A DNA stretch of 64,000 nt from an uncultured Odoribacter sp. (GTDB taxonomy: Bacteria > Bacteroidota > Bacteroidia > Bacteroidales > Marinifilaceae), in the NCBI GenBank assembly GCA_910589025.1, contig CAJURM010000004.1:124001-188000 (forward strand). The letters run 5' to 3'. Made by a program: the position numbers and the translations under genes. Positions 41,175 to 50,475 of this stretch are shown here, piece by piece. How positions within the stretch are numbered: position 1 is the first letter of the stretch; every line of letters begins with the position of its first letter. The notes below the pieces were generated by a model. It ran no database searches and was not told the origin of the DNA. It saw nothing but the letters and a program-made list of their open reading frames with translations.

Positions 41175-42581
41175 ATGTTTAAGATTCTTAGTTTTTTAGT
41201 GGCTGGTATACTGTTTATGTCCTGTCAGTGCGGACAGCAGGCGGGTGCAGCCAGAAAGAAAGTTAATCCGATTGTGGTAGCTACTCCGGAGCGTCCTGCC
41301 GGACAGACGGATGTGGTGGGTCTTACGACGCCTAAATTGGATACAGTCAGAGTGGGATTTATTGGTTTGGGCATGAGAGGTCCTGGTGCCGTTTCCCGTT
41401 TTACGCATATTCCTGGAACCAAAGTGGTTGCTTTGTGTGATATTCGTCCGGAACGGGTAGAAGCTGCCCAGAATATTCTGAAAAAAGCAGGTCTTCCGGA
41501 AGCAGCAGCTTATTCAGGTAGCGAAGATGCCTGGAAACAGTTGTGTGAGCGCGATGATATTGATTTGGTGTATATTGCAACGGATTGGAAGCATCATGCA
41601 CTGATGGGGGTATATGCTATGGAGCATGGCAAACATGTAGCTATCGAAGTACCGGCTGCTATGACATTGGATGAAATCTGGGCGCTGATCAATACTTCTG
41701 AAAAGACCCGTAAGCATTGTATGCAGCTCGAAAACTGTGTGTATGACTTTTTTGAGTTGACGACGTTGAATATGGCTCAGCAAGGTGTATTCGGAGATGT
41801 ACTCCATGTAGAAGGTTCTTATATTCATAATTTGGAGGAATTTTGGTCGGAATACTGGAATAATTGGCGTATGGATTATAACCGGAAAAACCGGGGTGAT
41901 GTATATGCTACGCATGGTATGGGACCGGCTTGTCAGTTGTTAGGTATTCACCGTGGTGACCGTATGGATTATCTGGTTGCAATGGATACCAAGGCTGTAA
42001 ATGGTCCGGCTATTGTAGAAAAATCTACTGGTGAAAAAGTGGAAGATTTCCAGAATGGTGATCAGACAACAACAGTTATTCGTACTAAAAACGGAAAAAC
42101 GATGTTGATTCAGCACAATGTGATGACACCTCGTCCATACAGCCGTATGTATCAATTGGTGGGTACCGATGGTTATGCAAGTAAATATCCGATTCAAGAG
42201 TATTGTCTGAGACCTGCGCAGATAGATTCAAAGGATGTGCCCAATCATGAGAATCTGAATGCGCACGGTTCTGTGCCCGAGAAGGTGAAAAAAGCATTGA
42301 TGGACAAATACAAACACCCGATTCATATAGAATTGGAGGAGACCGCAAAGAAAGTTGGCGGACATGGTGGTATGGATTATATCATGGACTATCGTTTGGT
42401 GTATTGTTTGCGTAACGGTTTGCCGTTGGATATGGACGTTTATGACTTGGCAGAATGGTGCTGTATGGCCGAATTGACCCGTCTGTCCATTGAAAATAGC
42501 AGTGCTCCGGTAGCAGTACCTGACTTTACCCGCGGAGGCTGGCAGAAAGTAGACGGTTATCGTCATGCTTTTGTAAAATAA
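41175..42581 (+). CDS. GH109-like Gfo/Idh/MocA lipoprotein (possible alpha-N-acetylgalactosaminidase)
   Basis: 468 residues. Lipobox FMSC near residue 16, then a Rossmann NAD(H) site VRVGFIGLGMRGPGAV and the Gfo/Idh/MocA second domain with HVAIEVPAAMTLDE, MQLENCVYDFFEL and GDVYATHGMGPACQLLGI. These are features of GH109, which removes N-acetylgalactosamine by an NAD-dependent oxidise-eliminate-reduce route, though many relatives act on other sugars. Export as a lipoprotein next to the fucose genes suggests work on host glycans. Possible promoter TATCTTTA at 41104-41111 (one base off). Confidence 0.85.
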   Translation: MFKILSFLVAGILFMSCQCGQQAGAARKKVNPIVVATPERPAGQTDVVGLTTPKLDTVRVGFIGLGMRGPGAVSRFTHIPGTKVVALCDIRPERVEAAQNILKKAGLPEAAAYSGSEDAWKQLCERDDIDLVYIATDWKHHALMGVYAMEHGKHVAIEVPAAMTLDEIWALINTSEKTRKHCMQLENCVYDFFELTTLNMAQQGVFGDVLHVEGSYIHNLEEFWSEYWNNWRMDYNRKNRGDVYATHGMGPACQLLGIHRGDRMDYLVAMDTKAVNGPAIVEKSTGEKVEDFQNGDQTTTVIRTKNGKTMLIQHNVMTPRPYSRMYQLVGTDGYASKYPIQEYCLRPAQIDSKDVPNHENLNAHGSVPEKVKKALMDKYKHPIHIELEETAKKVGGHGGMDYIMDYRLVYCLRNGLPLDMDVYDLAEWCCMAELTRLSIENSSAPVAVPDFTRGGWQKVDGYRHAFVK

Positions 42582-42616
42582 GTCGTACAGTAGATTGTAG
42601 AGTCTGGTTTAAATAG

Positions 42617-42650
42617 AATGAGTCCGGTAGTTTGCCGGACTCATTTTGTT
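42617..42650 (+). terminator. Terminator after GH109-like gene
   Basis: 11-bp stem AATGAGTCCGG (42617-42627) / CCGGACTCATT (42635-42645), then T-rich. It separates the GH109-like gene from the fucose operon. Confidence 0.92.
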
Positions 42651-42688
42651 TTTCCCCTTTTATATTGTGAATTTTTTGAAAAATTTCT

Positions 42689-42696
42689 TACGTTTG
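42689..42696 (+). promoter_or_regulatory. Promoter -7 box of the fucose operon
   Basis: TACGTTTG, exact TAnnTTTG; transcription near 42703, about 55 nt before fucI. Confidence 0.55.
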
Positions 42697-42757
42697 TATG
42701 GAGTGTGGGGAATGGCGAAAGGATGTGTAATAAGTGATTGATAATAAAATAATTGTT

Positions 42758-44545
42758 ATGAAACAAGCAAGATTTGTCGGTGAGTACCCAAAAGTAGGGA
42801 TTCGTCCTGTCATAGATGCCCGTCAGGGAGGTGTTCGGGAGTCGTTGGAAGAACAGACTATGAATATGGCGCGTAGTGTTGCTGCCTTATTGAGCGGGGA
42901 GCTGAAATATACGGACGGTACTTCTGTGCAGTGTGTTATTGCCGATTCAACTATTGGGCGGGTACCGGAAGCGGCTGCTTGTGCGGAGAAGTTCAGAGAG
43001 GAAGGTGTGGGTTTAGTTATTTCTGTGACGCCTTGCTGGTGTTACGGCAGTGAGACCATAGATTATGACGGACGGATGCCGCAGGCTATTTGGGGATTTA
43101 ACGGGACGGAACGTCCGGGAGCCGTGTATTTGGCAGCGGCTTTGGCTGGTCACAGTCAGAAAGGGATGCCCGCTTTCGGTATATATGGGCAGGATGTTCA
43201 GGATGTGGATGACAGGTCGATTCCGGAGGATGTGAAAGAGAAGCTGTTGCGTTTTGCCCGTGCGGGGATAGCTGTTGCCATGATGAAAGGAAAGAGCTAT
43301 CTGTCCATCGGTTCGGTGGCAATGGGGATTGCCGGCAGTATTGTGAATGCGGATTTTTTCCAGACTTATCTGGGCATGCGTAATGAGTATGTGGATATGA
43401 GTGAGATCATTCGGCGTATTGATGAGGGTATTTACGATAAGGAGGAATATGTGCGGGCTATAGCTTGGACGGAAAAATACTGCAAGAAGAATGAAGGGAC
43501 GGATTTTAATATCGAGGAAAAGAAGAAAAATCGGATTGAACTGGATGCCGATTGGGAGTATGTAGTGAAGATGTTTCTTGTTTTCCGGGATTTGATGTGC
43601 GGGAATGTCAAGTTGAGAGAGATGGGATTCAAGGAGGAGGCGTTGGGGTGCAATGCCATCGTCGGAGGATTCCAGGGACAGCGCCAGTGGACGGACCATA
43701 TGCCCAACGGGGATTTTGCCGAGGCGTTGATGAACAGTTCTTTTGATTGGAACGGTATCCGGGAGGTTTTTGTGTTTGCTACGGAAAATGATTCATTGAA
43801 TGGAGTGGCTATGTTGTTTGGTAAGCTGCTGTCCAATTCGGCACAGATATTTGCCGATGTGCGGACGTATTGGAGTCCGGCAGCTGTGGAGCGGGTGACG
43901 GGTAAAAAACTTACCGGTGCTGCTGCCAATGGAATCATCCATCTGATTAATTCGGGTTCGGCTTCTTTGGACGGTTCCGGACAGCAATCCCGAGAAGGCA
44001 AGCCGACGATGAAACCTTTCTGGGAAATAACCGAGGAGGAGGTGACCAAGTGCTTGCAAGCAACGACCTGGTATCCGGCGAACCGGGATTATTTCCGGGG
44101 AGGGGGCTTTTCTTCCAATTTTCTATCCAAGGGAGGAATGCCGGTGACGATGATGCGTGTGAATATCGTGAAAGGTTTGGGGCCGGTCTTGCAGCTTGCT
44201 GAAGGATATACAGTAGAAATCGACCCGGCTGTCCATAAGATTCTGAATGAGCGTACGGACAAGACCTGGCCTACCACTTGGTTTGTACCCCGTTTGACGG
44301 GAGAAGGGGCGTTCAGGGATGTTTATTCAGTTATGAATAATTGGGGGGCTAATCATGGGGCAATCAGTTACGGGCATATCGGTGCCGATTTGATTACGTT
44401 GGCTTCCATGCTACGGATTCCGGTGTGTATGCACAATGTGGATGCTGCTAAGATTTTCCGTCCCAGTGCCTGGAATGCTTTCGGCATGGATCCGGAAGGA
44501 GCCGATTACCGGGCATGCAAGAATTACGGGGCTTTGTATAAATAG
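42758..44545 (+). CDS. fucI: L-fucose isomerase
   Basis: Converts L-fucose to L-fuculose. About 595 residues, as in E. coli FucI. Family segments: PKVGIRPVIDARQGG at the start, GFQGQRQWTDHMPNGD in the centre, and NNWGANHGAISYGHIGADLITL with metal-site residues near the end. ATG at 42758 (MKQARFVGEYPK) chosen over a TTG at 42734. First gene of the operon fucI-fucA-fucK-fucP-GH95. Confidence 0.96.
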   Translation: MKQARFVGEYPKVGIRPVIDARQGGVRESLEEQTMNMARSVAALLSGELKYTDGTSVQCVIADSTIGRVPEAAACAEKFREEGVGLVISVTPCWCYGSETIDYDGRMPQAIWGFNGTERPGAVYLAAALAGHSQKGMPAFGIYGQDVQDVDDRSIPEDVKEKLLRFARAGIAVAMMKGKSYLSIGSVAMGIAGSIVNADFFQTYLGMRNEYVDMSEIIRRIDEGIYDKEEYVRAIAWTEKYCKKNEGTDFNIEEKKKNRIELDADWEYVVKMFLVFRDLMCGNVKLREMGFKEEALGCNAIVGGFQGQRQWTDHMPNGDFAEALMNSSFDWNGIREVFVFATENDSLNGVAMLFGKLLSNSAQIFADVRTYWSPAAVERVTGKKLTGAAANGIIHLINSGSASLDGSGQQSREGKPTMKPFWEITEEEVTKCLQATTWYPANRDYFRGGGFSSNFLSKGGMPVTMMRVNIVKGLGPVLQLAEGYTVEIDPAVHKILNERTDKTWPTTWFVPRLTGEGAFRDVYSVMNNWGANHGAISYGHIGADLITLASMLRIPVCMHNVDAAKIFRPSAWNAFGMDPEGADYRACKNYGALYK

Positions 44546-44623
44546 CGGATTGATGTAGAAGGATACGGATTCTCCGGCGGGGGAGTCCGTGCCGGATACG
44601 GGTATATGATTAAAATCGTGTTC

Positions 44624-45265
44624 ATGGAGATAACAGAAAAACATATAGAGCAGTTCTTGGCGGCGGCTCATGAAGTGGGCGACCGCAGGCTGACGCGTTG
44701 CAGCAGCGGAAATCTGTCCTGGAGGATTGGTGAGCTGGCGTTGGTGTCGGCGACAGGTTCGTGGGTGCCGGAGCTGAGAAAAGAACAGGTGTCGGTGTGC
44801 AGGGTTGCCACGGGCGAGTGGATTAACGGGGTAAAGCCCTCGATGGAGAGCACCTTTCATCTGACGATTATGCGCAACCGTCCGGAGGTGAATGTAGTTT
44901 TGCATTGCCAGAGTATTTACGCCACGACGGTTGCTTGCATGAAGAACAAACCGGTCGATTTTAATGTGACGGCGGAATTGCCGTGCCATTGCGGTCGTGA
45001 AATAGCTATGGTGCCGTATTTCCGCCCCGGTTCGCCCGAATTGGCAAAGGCGGTGGTAGAGGCTATGCAGCACCATAATTCCGTCATGCTGGAAAAACAC
45101 GGACAGGTGTTTGTGGGTAAGGATTTTAAGGAGGCGATAGAGAAGGCGGAATTTTTAGAAATGGCTTGTGAGATTATGGTTCATTCGGGAATGAATTACA
45201 ATACGCTCACGGGTGCTGAAATAGAGGATTTGGATAAATATGTTCTGGGAAAAATAACGAAGTAG
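44624..45265 (+). CDS. fucA: L-fuculose-1-phosphate aldolase (class II aldolase family)
   Basis: Splits L-fuculose-1-phosphate to DHAP and L-lactaldehyde. Class II aldolase fold: RCSSGNLSWR, VSATGSW, GVKPSMESTFHLTIM (Glu of the site) and LEKHGQVFVGKDFKEAIEKAEFLEMA. The usual HxH zinc pair in the VxHxH strand reads LHCQS here, a form I recall from other Bacteroidetes FucA proteins. ATG at 44624 preferred to 44606. The intergenic RNA (44565-44590) can form an 11-bp hairpin with two G.U pairs. Confidence 0.88.
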   Translation: MEITEKHIEQFLAAAHEVGDRRLTRCSSGNLSWRIGELALVSATGSWVPELRKEQVSVCRVATGEWINGVKPSMESTFHLTIMRNRPEVNVVLHCQSIYATTVACMKNKPVDFNVTAELPCHCGREIAMVPYFRPGSPELAKAVVEAMQHHNSVMLEKHGQVFVGKDFKEAIEKAEFLEMACEIMVHSGMNYNTLTGAEIEDLDKYVLGKITK

Positions 45266-45294
45266 CTTTTTTCCGGCACAGATTATTGTCATTT

Positions 45295-46647
45295 ATGAGG
45301 AGGTATATTGCGGCGGATTTCGGGGCAGGAAGCGGGCGTGTGATTGTCGGAACGGTTGTGGGGGGAAAGGTGGAGCTGGAGGAGATGCATCGTTTCCCGA
45401 ACCGTCAGGTTTATTTGGGAGGGACATTGTACTGGGATTTCCTGGCTTTGTTTGAGGAACTGAAAACAGGGTTGAAAAAGGCTTTTGCGAAGTATGACGG
45501 GATTGTCAGCATAGGCGTGGATACCTGGGGAGTGGATTTCGGGCTGTTGGACAGCCGGGGACGTCTGTTGTCTAACCCGGTGTGCTATCGGGATAAGCGT
45601 ACGAACGGCATACTCGGAAAAGTATTTGAAGCGATTCCGGAGTCGGAGTTGTACCGCCTGACGGGGAACCAGTTCATGGAAATCAATACGGCATTCCAGT
45701 TGTACAGCATGGTGCGTAAGGATGACCCGTTGTTGAAGGCGGCGGATAAATTGCTTTTTACTCCCGATTTGTTCAATTATTTTCTGACGGGCGTTGCCGT
45801 GAATGAGTATACGATTTCCACGACTTCCCAATTATACCGGCATGCTACGGGCGGTTGGGCAGAAGAGGTTCTTAGTAAACTAGGCATACCCCGGCATTTG
45901 ATGCAGGAGATAGTGCCTTCGGGCACTGTGGTAGGCGGGTTGTTGCCGGAGATTGCGGCGGAGACCGGAGGTAAGGGTGTGCAGGTGGTGGCTGTGGGCT
46001 CTCATGATACTGCTAGTGCCTTGGCTTCCATACAGGCGGAGGAGGAAAACTGGGCGTTTATCAGTTCCGGGACTTGGTCGTTGATGGGAATAGAGACCGA
46101 GCGACCGATTCTGACGCCGGAAGCGATGGCGTGCGATTTCACCAATGAGGGGACTGTGAACGGGAAAATTCGTTTTCTTCGGAATATCACCGGATTGTGG
46201 TTGTTGCAGAATGTGGCGCGGGAGTTGGAATCGAAGGGGGAGAAATGCAGGTATGCGGAAATGATTGCCGAGGCGGAGCAGTCCGGCTTGCAGTCGGTGG
46301 TGGATGTGGATGCGCCTTGTTTCAACAAGCCGGAGAGCATGTGTGAGGCGATAGTGGACTATTGCATACAGCGGGGCATGCAGCCGCCCCGGACAAAAGG
46401 CGAGTTTATGCGTTGCATTGTTCTCTCTTTGGCGACGAAGTACGGGGAAGTGAAGCGGATGCTGGAGAAATGTTCGGGAAGGAAAATCGATACAGTTTAT
46501 ATTGTGGGAGGCGGTTCGCAAAATAGTCTGTTGAATAAAATGACGGAGGAGTTGACCGGAGTCCGGGTGGTAACGGGTGCTGTGGAAGCGACGGCTATCG
46601 GAAATATCCTGTGTCAGCAGTCGGTTATGGGTAAAGGATGTTTTTAA
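45295..46647 (+). CDS. fucK: FGGY-family L-fuculokinase (rhamnulokinase-like)
   Basis: Phosphorylates L-fuculose with ATP. 450 residues; by sequence it is of the RhaB type: YIAADFGAGSGRVIVG, SIGVDTWGVDFGLLD, SHDTASALASI, WAFISSGTWSLMG and YIVGGGSQNSLLNKM. The operon context (fucI, fucA, fucP) argues for fuculose rather than rhamnulose. ATG at 45295 (MRRYIAADF) chosen over a TTG at 45286. Confidence 0.9.
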   Translation: MRRYIAADFGAGSGRVIVGTVVGGKVELEEMHRFPNRQVYLGGTLYWDFLALFEELKTGLKKAFAKYDGIVSIGVDTWGVDFGLLDSRGRLLSNPVCYRDKRTNGILGKVFEAIPESELYRLTGNQFMEINTAFQLYSMVRKDDPLLKAADKLLFTPDLFNYFLTGVAVNEYTISTTSQLYRHATGGWAEEVLSKLGIPRHLMQEIVPSGTVVGGLLPEIAAETGGKGVQVVAVGSHDTASALASIQAEEENWAFISSGTWSLMGIETERPILTPEAMACDFTNEGTVNGKIRFLRNITGLWLLQNVARELESKGEKCRYAEMIAEAEQSGLQSVVDVDAPCFNKPESMCEAIVDYCIQRGMQPPRTKGEFMRCIVLSLATKYGEVKRMLEKCSGRKIDTVYIVGGGSQNSLLNKMTEELTGVRVVTGAVEATAIGNILCQQSVMGKGCF

Positions 46648-46658
46648 AATCATACGAT

Positions 46659-47963
46659 ATGGATTCAAAATCACATTTGGTGCCGCGTCACTTGTTGTTG
46701 CCTTTTGTTCTGGTGACAACATTGTTTTTTGCCTGGGGATTTGCTAATGACATTACCAATCCGATGGTGAAGGCTTTTTCCAAGATTTTCCGAATGAGCG
46801 TGATGGATGGGGCTTTGGTGCAGCTCGCTTTTTACGGGGGCTATTTTGCGATGGCTTTTCCGGCTGCGTTGTTTATCCGCAAGTATTCCTATAAGGCGGG
46901 CATATTGGTTGGACTGGCTTTGTATGCGGGAGGGGCGTTGCTGTTTATTCCTGCGAGTATGACGGGCGTGTATTATCCATTTCTGGTGGCTTATTTCATC
47001 CTGACCTGCGGTTTGTCGTTTTTGGAGACCAGTTCCAATCCGTATATTCTTACGATGGGGGATGAGGCGACCTCTACGCGCCGTCTGAATCTGGCACAAG
47101 CGTTTAATCCTATCGGTTCGTTGTTGGGGATGTTTACGGCGATGACTTTTATCCAGGCGCGTTTGAATCCGTTGAGTACGGCAGAACGGGCGGTGTTGTC
47201 TCCGGAGGAGTTTGAGGCGGTGAAACATACTGATTTACAGGTGTTGATTACTCCGTATGTGGCTGTTGGATTAGTGGTGCTGATTTTGTTTTTAGTTATC
47301 CGGTTTACGAAGATGCCTAAAAATGCCGACCGTGCCCATTCCCTTCATATCGGGCGTGCATTGAAGCGTATTTTTTCCATATCACGTTATCGCGAAGGGG
47401 TGATTGCCCAGTTTTTCTATGTCGGGGTGCAAATTATGTGCTGGACGTTTATTATTCAGTACGGCACTCGTATTTTCGTGAGCCAGGGAATGAACGAGCA
47501 GGCGGCAGAGGTGCTTTCGCAGCGCTATAATATTGTAGCGATGGCGATTTTCTGCGTGAGCCGTTTTGTCTGTACTTTTTTGTTGAAGTATGTTTCTCCG
47601 GGCAAGTTGCTCATGGCTTTGGCTATCGGCGGTGCGGTATTGATTACTGGAGTCATCGGTTTCCGGGATATTTGGGGATTGTATTGTCTGGTGGGCGTTT
47701 CTGCCTGCATGTCCCTGATGTTTCCCACCATCTACGGGATTGCTTTGCAGGGGTTGGGGGAAGATGCCAAATTCGGGGCTGCCGGATTGATTATGGCAAT
47801 TTTGGGCGGTTCGGTGATGCCTCCTTTGCAGGCTGCTATCATTGATTGCGGTGTTGTGTGGGGGATTCCTGCAGTAAATGTGTCGTTCGTATTGCCGCTG
47901 ATTGGCTTTCTGGTGATTATCCATTATGGTCACCGGAGTTATTCGGTACATGGGAAGAAATAG
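46659..47963 (+). CDS. fucP: L-fucose:H+ symporter
   Basis: Twelve-helix major facilitator transporter, 434 residues. FucP features: LFFAWGFANDITNPMVKAF in TM1, FLETSSNPYILTMG in TM4-5, LNLAQAFNPIGSLLG, and PTIYGIALQGLGEDAKFGAAG. Start at 46659 (MDSKSHLVPRH) is likely; an earlier ATG at 46638 would overlap the kinase stop. Confidence 0.95.
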   Translation: MDSKSHLVPRHLLLPFVLVTTLFFAWGFANDITNPMVKAFSKIFRMSVMDGALVQLAFYGGYFAMAFPAALFIRKYSYKAGILVGLALYAGGALLFIPASMTGVYYPFLVAYFILTCGLSFLETSSNPYILTMGDEATSTRRLNLAQAFNPIGSLLGMFTAMTFIQARLNPLSTAERAVLSPEEFEAVKHTDLQVLITPYVAVGLVVLILFLVIRFTKMPKNADRAHSLHIGRALKRIFSISRYREGVIAQFFYVGVQIMCWTFIIQYGTRIFVSQGMNEQAAEVLSQRYNIVAMAIFCVSRFVCTFLLKYVSPGKLLMALAIGGAVLITGVIGFRDIWGLYCLVGVSACMSLMFPTIYGIALQGLGEDAKFGAAGLIMAILGGSVMPPLQAAIIDCGVVWGIPAVNVSFVLPLIGFLVIIHYGHRSYSVHGKK

Positions 47964-48029
47964 CGTTGGGACAGCATAAAATAGTTGAAAAGAAAGGTTT
48001 AAATAGTAATTAATTGTTGAGTTTAAAAG

Positions 48030-50375
48030 ATGAGTAAGCGGATTATACTTGTTTGGATAGTTTTGTTGTTTGCTGGTTCGGGATTGGTTGGACAGGATTT
48101 GGTGTTGAGATATGATAAGCCGGCTAAGATCTGGATGAATGAGGCGTTGCCTGTTGGGAACGGTTATATGGGAGCCATGTTTTTCGGCGGATCGGTGACC
48201 GATGAGGTACAGATTTCGGAAGAGGGTTTCTGGGCGGGCGGTCCTGGTGCCAATAAAAATTATAGGGGAGGGAATAAACGGGAGAGCTGGAAATATTTAG
48301 AGACCATCCGGGAGTTGTTGAAGCAGGGCGACAAAGCCAAGGCGGCGGAACTGGCGGAGCGTTATATGGTGGGAGAGACGACTCCAACGGTTGCCGGAGA
48401 CCAGTTTGGGGATTTCGGAGGAAACCAGACGTTCGGTTCATTTCTGGTTACGGTAGATATGCCTGATACTTTGTTCGGAAATTATCAGCGTACGCTGGAT
48501 TTGAAGAATGCATTGGGACAGGTGAAATACATGATGGGAGGAATACAGTTTGACAATACCTACTTTGCTTCTTATCCGGCTCGTTTGGTGGTGATGAAAT
48601 ATACGAATGATGCTGAAGAGGGATTGAACTATGTTGTGAGATTTCGGACTCCGCATCCGTATTCGTTAAAGGTTGTGGGGAAGGATGTGTTGGAGATTGG
48701 AGGTAAACTGGCTTCTAATGGTTTGCCTTTTGAAGGTAAAGTGTTGATAAAGACGGATGGAAAACCGGGAATGAAGAACGGGGTGTACCGGGTAAAAAAT
48801 GCAACCCGGCTGGAGTTGTATGTGTCCGTGGCTACGGCATACCAGAACGAATATCCTGGGTATGCGGGGAATGATTATGAAGCTGTGAATAACCGTGCCA
48901 TGACTCTGGCGCGTAACATGGATTATGAGGTGATGAAGCATGAGCACCAAAAAGATTTCGGAGCTTTGTTCGGCAGGGTGGAGATAGATTTGGGGCATAC
49001 CGGACAGGAGAAGCTGACGACGGACAAACGGCAGTTGCAGTACGCACAGGGGGCATACGACCCTGGGCTGGAGGCATTGTATTTTCAGTATGGACGTTAT
49101 TTGCTGATTAGCAGCTCGCGGGTGGGGACGATGCCCGCTCATTTGCAGGGGCGGTGGAATCACCAGTTGAATGCGCCGTGGGCATGCGATTATCACATGA
49201 ATATAAATTTGCAGATGATATATTGGCCAGCTGAGGTGACCAACCTGAGCGAATGCCATTTGCCTTTAATCGAATACATTGACAAGCTGCGGGAACCGGG
49301 ACGGGTGACGGCTAAAGAGTATTTTAATGCCCGTGGCTGGTCGGTGCACACGATGAACAATGCTTACGGTTATACGGCTCCCGGCTGGAGTTATTATTGG
49401 GGATATGCGCCGAATAGTGCCGCTTGGTTGTGCAGGCACTTGTGGGAGCACTTTAATTATACGGGTGATGAAAATTATTTGAGGGGAAAAGCATGGCCGA
49501 TAATGAAAGAGGTTGGGGAGTTCTGGTTGGACTATTTGAGCGAAGATACGGACGGGACCTTGGTTTCTTCTCCTTCCTATTCTCCCGAACACGGAGATAT
49601 TGCCATCGGGGCTATGATTGACCAGGAGATTGCGTGGGATTTGTTTACCAATCTGTTGGCAGCGAATGAGTATGTGAAGGAGAATACGGGTTTTATTGAC
49701 AGTATTCGGGAAGCCAGGGAGCGGCTGTCTCCCTTAAAAATCGGTCGTTTCGGGCAGTTGCAGGAGTGGAAGGAAGATTTGGACGACCCCCGGAATCCTC
49801 ACAGGCATGTGTCCCATTTGTATGCCCTTTATCCGGGAAACCAGATTTCCGTGGCGACCACGCCGAAGTTGGCGGAGGCTGCCAAACGGAGCTTAATCTA
49901 CCGGGGAGAGGGAGGAACTGGCTGGTCCCTGGGCTGGAAGATTAATTTCTGGGCGCGTCTATTGGACGGGAATCAGTCGTATAAGATGTTGCGGAATATT
50001 CTGCGTCCTTCCGTTAGCTGGGGAGATTACCGTAATCCTTCCGGTAGCGGTTCGTATTCCAATTTGTTGTGTGCGCATCCGCCTTTTCAGATTGACGGAA
50101 ATATGGGGGCAGTCGCCGGTATGGCGGAGTTGTTGTTGCAATCGCACGACGGGACTGTGAATTTATTGCCGGCATTGCCTACCGCTTGGCATACGGGGCA
50201 TGTGAAGGGATTGAAAGCCCGTGGCGGGTATACCGTGGATATGAATTGGAAAGACGGGCTGTTGAAAGAAGCAAGTATCACTGCTTCTAAAGCAGGTGTT
50301 TGTTATGTGAAGTATCGGGGGAAAGAAGAATTACTGAATTTGCAGGCCGGAGAAACCAGGCAGCTTCATTGGTGA
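48030..50375 (+). CDS. GH95 family alpha-L-fucosidase
   Basis: 781 residues with signal peptide (RIILVWIVLLFAGSGLVGQ). An N-terminal beta domain (LRYDKPAKIWMNEALPVGNG, ISEEGFWAGG) and an (alpha/alpha)6 barrel with NINLQMIYWPAEVTNLSE, the region of the catalytic Asn pair, SPEHGDIAIGAMIDQEI for the Glu region, and FQIDGNMGAVAGMAELL, where the conserved Asp lies. GH95 enzymes cleave alpha-1,2-fucose from milk oligosaccharides and mucin by inversion. It feeds the operon with free fucose. Confidence 0.94.
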   Translation: MSKRIILVWIVLLFAGSGLVGQDLVLRYDKPAKIWMNEALPVGNGYMGAMFFGGSVTDEVQISEEGFWAGGPGANKNYRGGNKRESWKYLETIRELLKQGDKAKAAELAERYMVGETTPTVAGDQFGDFGGNQTFGSFLVTVDMPDTLFGNYQRTLDLKNALGQVKYMMGGIQFDNTYFASYPARLVVMKYTNDAEEGLNYVVRFRTPHPYSLKVVGKDVLEIGGKLASNGLPFEGKVLIKTDGKPGMKNGVYRVKNATRLELYVSVATAYQNEYPGYAGNDYEAVNNRAMTLARNMDYEVMKHEHQKDFGALFGRVEIDLGHTGQEKLTTDKRQLQYAQGAYDPGLEALYFQYGRYLLISSSRVGTMPAHLQGRWNHQLNAPWACDYHMNINLQMIYWPAEVTNLSECHLPLIEYIDKLREPGRVTAKEYFNARGWSVHTMNNAYGYTAPGWSYYWGYAPNSAAWLCRHLWEHFNYTGDENYLRGKAWPIMKEVGEFWLDYLSEDTDGTLVSSPSYSPEHGDIAIGAMIDQEIAWDLFTNLLAANEYVKENTGFIDSIREARERLSPLKIGRFGQLQEWKEDLDDPRNPHRHVSHLYALYPGNQISVATTPKLAEAAKRSLIYRGEGGTGWSLGWKINFWARLLDGNQSYKMLRNILRPSVSWGDYRNPSGSGSYSNLLCAHPPFQIDGNMGAVAGMAELLLQSHDGTVNLLPALPTAWHTGHVKGLKARGGYTVDMNWKDGLLKEASITASKAGVCYVKYRGKEELLNLQAGETRQLHW

Positions 50376-50475
50376 TTCCGAATGAAGAAAAATTGATAAA
50401 AGTGTCTTTTAGACATCGGCGTTGTTTTGTGGTATGTCATAAGTTCTTGTTTTATATTATTTTAATAATAATGGT

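Noticed and set aside
41175..42581. Simple cytosolic oxidoreductase
   Set aside because: A clear lipobox and the GH109-type motifs with the fucose operon next door make an exported glycan enzyme more likely.
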